NCBI RefSeq assembly: GCF_000337475.1
Contig: NZ_AOIT01000010.1
Location: 113,002-177,001 of the forward strand
DNA from: Natrinema limicola JCM 13563
GTDB lineage: Archaea > Halobacteriota > Halobacteria > Halobacteriales > Natrialbaceae
Direction: 5' to 3'
DNA: 64,000 nucleotides
The notes beneath the pieces are model-generated. The model did not search any database. It had not been told where the DNA came from and saw only the letters and a list, made by a program, of their open reading frames with translations. Positions 59,663 through 64,000 of the stretch are shown here, piece by piece. Positions within the stretch are counted from its first letter, which is position 1. Every line of letters starts with the position of its first letter. The position numbers and the translations under genes were made by a program.

Positions 59663-60919
59663 TCACTCCCAGGGAACTGATCGTTCCTGAAGCTCGCCCG
59701 CAAGCGACGTGTCCATCGCTTCCTCGACGTTCTCGCTGTTTTCGAGCGCCCACATGAGCTTGACCTTGGCCGTTCCCGGCAACGTGTCGCCCGCTTCGAT
59801 GACCCCTGCCTCGAGCAGGTCCCGCCCCGTATCGTAGACCCGGTCACAGACCCGCCCCTCGAGACACTGGCTGGTCATGACGACCGTCGTGCCGTCCGCG
59901 ATTAGTTCCTCGAGCCGCGGGATGAGATCAGTGTGGACGTGGCCGAGGCCGGTCCCCTCGACGATCAGCCCCTCGCTGCCCTCTGCGACATCGAGGAACG
60001 CAGGGTCCATCCCGGGCGTGAACTTGACGAGTTCGACGTCGGCCTCCAGCTCGGGTTCGATGGCGAGGTCGGCGTCGCCACGCTGCTGGTAGTCGCGTCG
60101 GAAGGTGATTTCCTCGTTCTCGTAGTCGACTTCGCCGAGCGGCTTCGCGCCGACGGTCTCGAAGGCGTCGCGACGCGAGGTGTGGTTTTTCCGCACGCGG
60201 GTCCCGCGATGGAGCGCACAGATATCGTCCGATTCGGAGGCGTGCATACAGACCATGACCTCCGCACAGTCGCTTTTAGCCGCCTCGACGGCCGAGACAG
60301 CGTTCATAACGTTGTCCGACGAGGGTCGGTCAGCCGAGCGCTGTGAGCCCGTAAAGACGATCGGCACCGGCGTCTCGAGCATGAACGCGAGCGCCGACGC
60401 GGAGTACTGCATCGTGTCGGTGCCGTGCATGACGACGACGCCGTCGGCACCGGCCTCGATCTCCTCGGCGACGGCCTGTGCGAGGTCCTGCCACAGCGGC
60501 GGCTCCATGTTTTCCGAGAGGATGTTGGCGACGACGCGACCGCGGTAGTTCGCCCGGCCCGCCAGATCCGGCACGGCGCGCAGGACGTCCTCGGCGTCGA
60601 ACTGTGCGGTCACCGCGCCGGTGCGGTAGTCGACCGTCGAGGCGATCGTCCCGCCGGTCGAGAGCAGGGAGATCGTCGGCAGGTCGTCATCGAACTCGAT
60701 TTCGGAGCCCTCGTCCTCGTCGGTTCCCGTCGAGTCCGTTCCGTCGATCTCGTAGACGTCCTCCGCGAGGACGTCGACGTCGGCATCGTCGCGATCGACG
60801 CCGACGTTGTAGCCGCCCTCGAGTTTCACCACGAGGTGCTCGTCCGTGCTCGAGGGGAGCAACACGCCTTCGTACGTGCGATCCGCGCGGTCGACGCGGA
60901 CGCGGTCGCCTGGGTTCAT
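59663..60919 (-). CDS. gatD: Glu-tRNA(Gln) amidotransferase subunit D
   Basis: 418 residues from ATG 60919. Asparaginase-like subunit that, with GatE, makes Gln-tRNA(Gln) in archaea. N-terminal beta domain ('GDRVRVDRADRTYEGVLLPSSTDEHLVVKLEGGYNVGVD'), then the asparaginase fold: 'ISLLSTGGTIAS' (nucleophile Thr), 'VVMHGTDTMQYSASALAFML', 'FTGSQRSADRPSSDN' and 'THTSRRDAF'-like region. GatE is not in the window. Confidence 0.95.
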   Translation of the reverse strand: MNPGDRVRVDRADRTYEGVLLPSSTDEHLVVKLEGGYNVGVDRDDADVDVLAEDVYEIDGTDSTGTDEDEGSEIEFDDDLPTISLLSTGGTIASTVDYRTGAVTAQFDAEDVLRAVPDLAGRANYRGRVVANILSENMEPPLWQDLAQAVAEEIEAGADGVVVMHGTDTMQYSASALAFMLETPVPIVFTGSQRSADRPSSDNVMNAVSAVEAAKSDCAEVMVCMHASESDDICALHRGTRVRKNHTSRRDAFETVGAKPLGEVDYENEEITFRRDYQQRGDADLAIEPELEADVELVKFTPGMDPAFLDVAEGSEGLIVEGTGLGHVHTDLIPRLEELIADGTTVVMTSQCLEGRVCDRVYDTGRDLLEAGVIEAGDTLPGTAKVKLMWALENSENVEEAMDTSLAGELQERSVPWE

Positions 60920-61094
60920 AGGGAGGCGTTGCGCGGCGGCGGACTTGAAGGCACGCTTTCGGCGGGCATGAGTTGCTACCGTCGGCACCACTCCGACTCA
61001 CCGAACGTCCAGTCGCCGGCGGTGTCGACGCGGTTGCCATCGTGAAACGTCGTCAAACGCAACAAATAAACCGACGACCGTTTACATACGTGAT

Positions 61095-62180
61095 ATGCAA
61101 ATCGAGCCGCAAGCGTTCGACCGGGTTCTCTCGTCGATGTGTACGGAACCCCACCCGGCGGCGCGCGACGCGGCCGAGCGGTTTCTCGCGACGAACCCCG
61201 GTGATCCAGGCACGTATCCCAACGTCTCGGCGCTCGAGGACGATGCCGTTGCCCTACTGGGCGAGATCGCAGGTCTCGACGACCCGGCTGGCTACATTAC
61301 CAGCGGCGGCACGGAAGCGAACATTCAGGCCGTCCGCATCGCTCGCGAGCGGACCGACAGTCGGACGCCAAACGTCGTCATGCCCGAATCGGGCCATTTT
61401 AGCTTCCAGAAGGCCGCCGATCTGCTCGGCGTCGAACTCCGGATCGTCCCGACCGACGACCGGCATCGAGCCGACCTCGAGGCCGTCCGTGCCAGCGTCG
61501 ACGAGAATACGGCGCTGGTGGTCGGCGTCGCGGGGACCACCGAGTACGGCCGCGTCGATCCGATTCCGGCACTCGGCGAGATCGCCCACTCGGCCGATGC
61601 CATGCTCCACGTCGACGCCGCCTGGGGTGGGTTCGTCCTGCCGTTTACCGACTACGAGTGGCACTTCGGCCACACCGCGGTCGATACCATGACGATCGAT
61701 CCCCACAAGATGGGCCAGGCCGCGGTGCCCTCGGGCGGGTTGCTCGTGCGTTCGCCGGAGTTACTCGACGAACTCGCCGTCGACACGCCGTATCTCGAGT
61801 CGACCTCGCAGGCGACGCTGACAGGGACCCGCTCGGGTGCCGGGGTCGCAAGCGCCGTCGCCGCGATGGAAGCGCTGTGGCCTGCCGGCTATCGCAGCCA
61901 GTACGTCCGCTCGCAGAACAACGCCGAATGGCTCGCTGACGCCTTAGAGAAACGTGGCTACCGGGTCGCCGATCCGACCTTGCCGCTGGTCGCGGCCGAC
62001 GTGCCCCGATCGACATTCGACGCCTTACGCGCGAAGGGCTGGCGAATTTCGCGGACTGCCACCGGTGAACTGCGGGTTGTCTGTATGCCCCACGTTAGCC
62101 GCGAGATGCTGGCGTCGTTCGTCGGCGATCTCGATCGGCTCGAGGTGCGTGCGAGCGTGCCCGTCGCGAGCGACGATTGA
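61095..62180 (+). CDS. mfnA: MfnA-type PLP decarboxylase (aspartate/tyrosine)
   Basis: 361 residues. PLP group II decarboxylase: '[20 protein letters not shown]', '[20 protein letters not shown]', '[13 protein letters not shown]' (Asp for PLP N1), Schiff-base Lys in '[21 protein letters not shown]'. Archaeal members make beta-alanine for CoA from aspartate or decarboxylate tyrosine; in haloarchaea the aspartate role is the more likely. Starts about 175 bp from gatD, divergent. Confidence 0.93.
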   Translation: MQIEPQAFDRVLSSMCTEPHPAARDAAERFLATNPGDPGTYPNVSALEDDAVALLGEIAGLDDPAGYITSGGTEANIQAVRIARERTDSRTPNVVMPESGHFSFQKAADLLGVELRIVPTDDRHRADLEAVRASVDENTALVVGVAGTTEYGRVDPIPALGEIAHSADAMLHVDAAWGGFVLPFTDYEWHFGHTAVDTMTIDPHKMGQAAVPSGGLLVRSPELLDELAVDTPYLESTSQATLTGTRSGAGVASAVAAMEALWPAGYRSQYVRSQNNAEWLADALEKRGYRVADPTLPLVAADVPRSTFDALRAKGWRISRTATGELRVVCMPHVSREMLASFVGDLDRLEVRASVPVASDD

Positions 62181-62316
62181 ATAGCCAGCACTTGAACTGG
62201 AAGTAGCGCTCCAGCGCGTCACCACAGATCACCACTCGTTCGCCGAACCGATCGCGGCTGTCGACTGGGCGATCGAAACCGGCGGGTTTTACGCCCGGCA
62301 GCGCAACGTGACGACC

Positions 62317-64000
62317 ATGAGCAACGACGAGTTTCCGACGGACGAACCCGCCGTCGTGACCTGCGGGTTGCCCTACGCCAACGGCGACCTGCACATCGGT
62401 CATCTGCGGGGGTACATCGGTGCTGACGCGTTCAACCGTGCACTGCAGACGCTCGGCCAGGACTCGATCTACGTCTGTGGCTCGGACATGCACGGCACGC
62501 CGGTCGCCGTCAACGCCGAACAGGAGGGCGTCGATCCGGAAGACTTCGCACTCGAGTGGCACCACCAGTACGAGGAGACGTTCCCGCAGTTCAACGTCGA
62601 CTTCGACAACTACGGCCACACGCACGACGAGACCAACGTCGAGACGACCCAGGAGATCGTCCGCACGCTGGACGAGGAAGGCTACATTTACGAGAAGGAG
62701 ATTCAGGTCGCCTACGATCCGGATGCCGACCAGTATCTGCCCGACCGCTACGTCGAGGGGACCTGTCCCTACTGCGGCGCGAAAGCCCGCGGCGACGAGT
62801 GCGACGAGGGCTGTCAGCGCCACTTAGAGCCCGGCGAGGTCGAAGACCCGACGAGCACGATCACGGGCAACCCCGCGGAGTACCGCGAGCGGACCCACAA
62901 GTTCTTCGAGGTCTCGGAGTTCGCCGACTTCCTCACCGACTTCTTAGACGACCTCGAGGGAACCTCGAACGCGCGCAACCAGCCCCGCCAGTGGATCGAA
63001 GACGGCCTGCAGGACTGGTGTATCACGCGCGATATGGACTGGGGGATCGACTACCCCTCCGCAGAGGGCGATGACGAAACAGACCTCGTCCTCTACGTCT
63101 GGGTCGACGCGCCGATCGAGTACATCTCGAGTTCGAAACAGTACGCCGAGCGCGCCGACGACTTCGACTGGGAGCAGGTCTGGAAAGGTGACGGCGAGAT
63201 CATGCACGTCATCGGCCGAGACATCATCCAGCACCACACGATCTTCTGGCCGGCGATGCTCGAGGGGGCAGGCTACAACAAACCGCGTGGGATCGCCGCG
63301 ACCGGATTCATCACGATCAACGGGAAGGGGCTCTCGACCAGCCGCAACCGGGCAATCTGGGCGAAGGAGTACTTAGAGGAAGGGTTCCACCCCGATCTGC
63401 TTCGCTACTACCTGACGACGACCGGCGGCCTCCAGCAGGACGTCGACTTCTCGTGGGAAGCCTTCCAGGAGAAGGTCAACGGCGAACTCGTCGGTACCGT
63501 CGGCAACTTCTGGTACCGCTCGCTGCTGTTTGCCTACCGTAACTACGAGGGCACCCCCGACACGGACGTCTCCGCGGAGGTCGGAGAACGCATCGAGGAG
63601 GCGATCGCCGACGTCCGCGAGCACGTCAACGACTACTCCATGCGCGGGGTCGGCCAGGCCGCGACCCAACTCGCCCAGTTCGGCAACGAGTACATCCAGC
63701 GCAACGAACCCTGGAAGCTCACCGACGACGACCCCGAGGCGGCCGCACAGGTCATCCGCGACTGCGTCCAGATCGCCAAGGCCGTCGCCGTCGTCCTCGA
63801 GCCGATCGCCCCCGACAAGGCCCAGGCACTCTGGGAGCAGATCGGCGAAGACGGCCAGATCGCCGACGCCCACCTCGAGGCGGCACTCGCGGCCCCACCA
63901 CAGTCCTTCGACGAACCCGGCGAACTCTTCGCAAAGATCGAAGACGAACGTGTCGAGGAACTGACTGCCAAACTCGAGGAACGCGTCGAAGCCGCCGCGG
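62317..64000 (+). CDS. metG: Methionyl-tRNA synthetase, 3' end outside window
   Basis: Start ATG 62317 (MSNDEFPTDE); 561 codons visible. Class I signature 'CGLPYANGDLHIGHLRG' with HIGH, zinc-binding 'CPYCGAKARGDECDEGC' knuckles, 'DAPIEYISS', and the KMSKS equivalent 'INGKGLSTSRN'. Then the helical anticodon-binding domain. The C-terminus is missing; archaeal MetG may carry a further tRNA-binding domain. Confidence 0.97.
   Translation, partial: MSNDEFPTDEPAVVTCGLPYANGDLHIGHLRGYIGADAFNRALQTLGQDSIYVCGSDMHGTPVAVNAEQEGVDPEDFALEWHHQYEETFPQFNVDFDNYGHTHDETNVETTQEIVRTLDEEGYIYEKEIQVAYDPDADQYLPDRYVEGTCPYCGAKARGDECDEGCQRHLEPGEVEDPTSTITGNPAEYRERTHKFFEVSEFADFLTDFLDDLEGTSNARNQPRQWIEDGLQDWCITRDMDWGIDYPSAEGDDETDLVLYVWVDAPIEYISSSKQYAERADDFDWEQVWKGDGEIMHVIGRDIIQHHTIFWPAMLEGAGYNKPRGIAATGFITINGKGLSTSRNRAIWAKEYLEEGFHPDLLRYYLTTTGGLQQDVDFSWEAFQEKVNGELVGTVGNFWYRSLLFAYRNYEGTPDTDVSAEVGERIEEAIADVREHVNDYSMRGVGQAATQLAQFGNEYIQRNEPWKLTDDDPEAAAQVIRDCVQIAKAVAVVLEPIAPDKAQALWEQIGEDGQIADAHLEAALAAPPQSFDEPGELFAKIEDERVEELTAKLEERVEAAA

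Overview
The window is chromosomal DNA from a halophilic archaeon (class Halobacteria, most likely a Natrinema/Haloterrigena-type member of Natrialbaceae; the genus is inference). The evidence is high-GC, strongly acidic proteins, archaeal TATA-box promoters, tRNA genes without encoded CCA, an archaeal RNase P RNA, and archaeal or haloarchaeal families such as RPA, GatD, SAMP1, type II MetAP, R15P isomerase, HalOD1, amphi-Trp and Orc1/Cdc6. No transposase, integrase, CRISPR array or rRNA operon is visible.

Layout. 1-5 kb: 3' part of an RPA gene, tRNA-Arg with a duplicated 3' end, and a metal-homeostasis group (10-TM exporter-like permease, DtxR-type regulator, and a palindromic DtxR-like operator). 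5-6 kb: RNase P RNA and a tandem hairpin array. 6-20 kb: housekeeping genes dominated by NAD metabolism (nicotinate phosphoribosyltransferase, a nicotinamidase-like hydrolase, nadA-nadB-nadC), plus a lipoate-ligase-like protein, an MGMT-fold protein whose active-site Cys is Asp, and a creatininase. 20-32 kb: ABC exporter, DUF192, three tRNAs (Val, Phe, His), HMG-CoA reductase, an unusual Nramp-like transporter. 32-43 kb: isocitrate dehydrogenase, methionine aminopeptidase, HIT protein, tRNA methylthiotransferase, regulators. 43-48.4 kb: nucleoside and pentose-phosphate breakdown (nucleoside phosphorylase, PfkB kinase, ribose-1,5-bisphosphate isomerase, deoxyribose-phosphate aldolase). 50-52 kb: a probable replication origin, meaning an Orc1/Cdc6 gene with four copies of an 18-20 bp origin-recognition-like repeat around an AT-rich stretch. 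52-54 kb: a DUF1254/DUF1214 protein flanked by direct repeats. 54-58 kb: a K+ channel/TrkA protein divergent from two membrane-anchored TrkA-C-like proteins. 58-64 kb: SAMP1, GNAT, GatD, MfnA-type decarboxylase, and methionyl-tRNA synthetase running off the end.

Beyond genes, the window carries three families of short dispersed palindromic repeats. Family A (three copies, about 85 bp, CTATAG ends) looks MITE-like. Family B (five copies, about 86 bp) always lies just beyond the 3' end of a gene and twice supplies the stop codon. Family C (two copies, about 110 bp) lies in divergent promoter regions. Three of the four tRNA genes have a truncated copy of their own 3' end a short way downstream. 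These repeats, the hairpin array upstream of rnpB, and the Cdc6/ORB replicator are the most unusual content.
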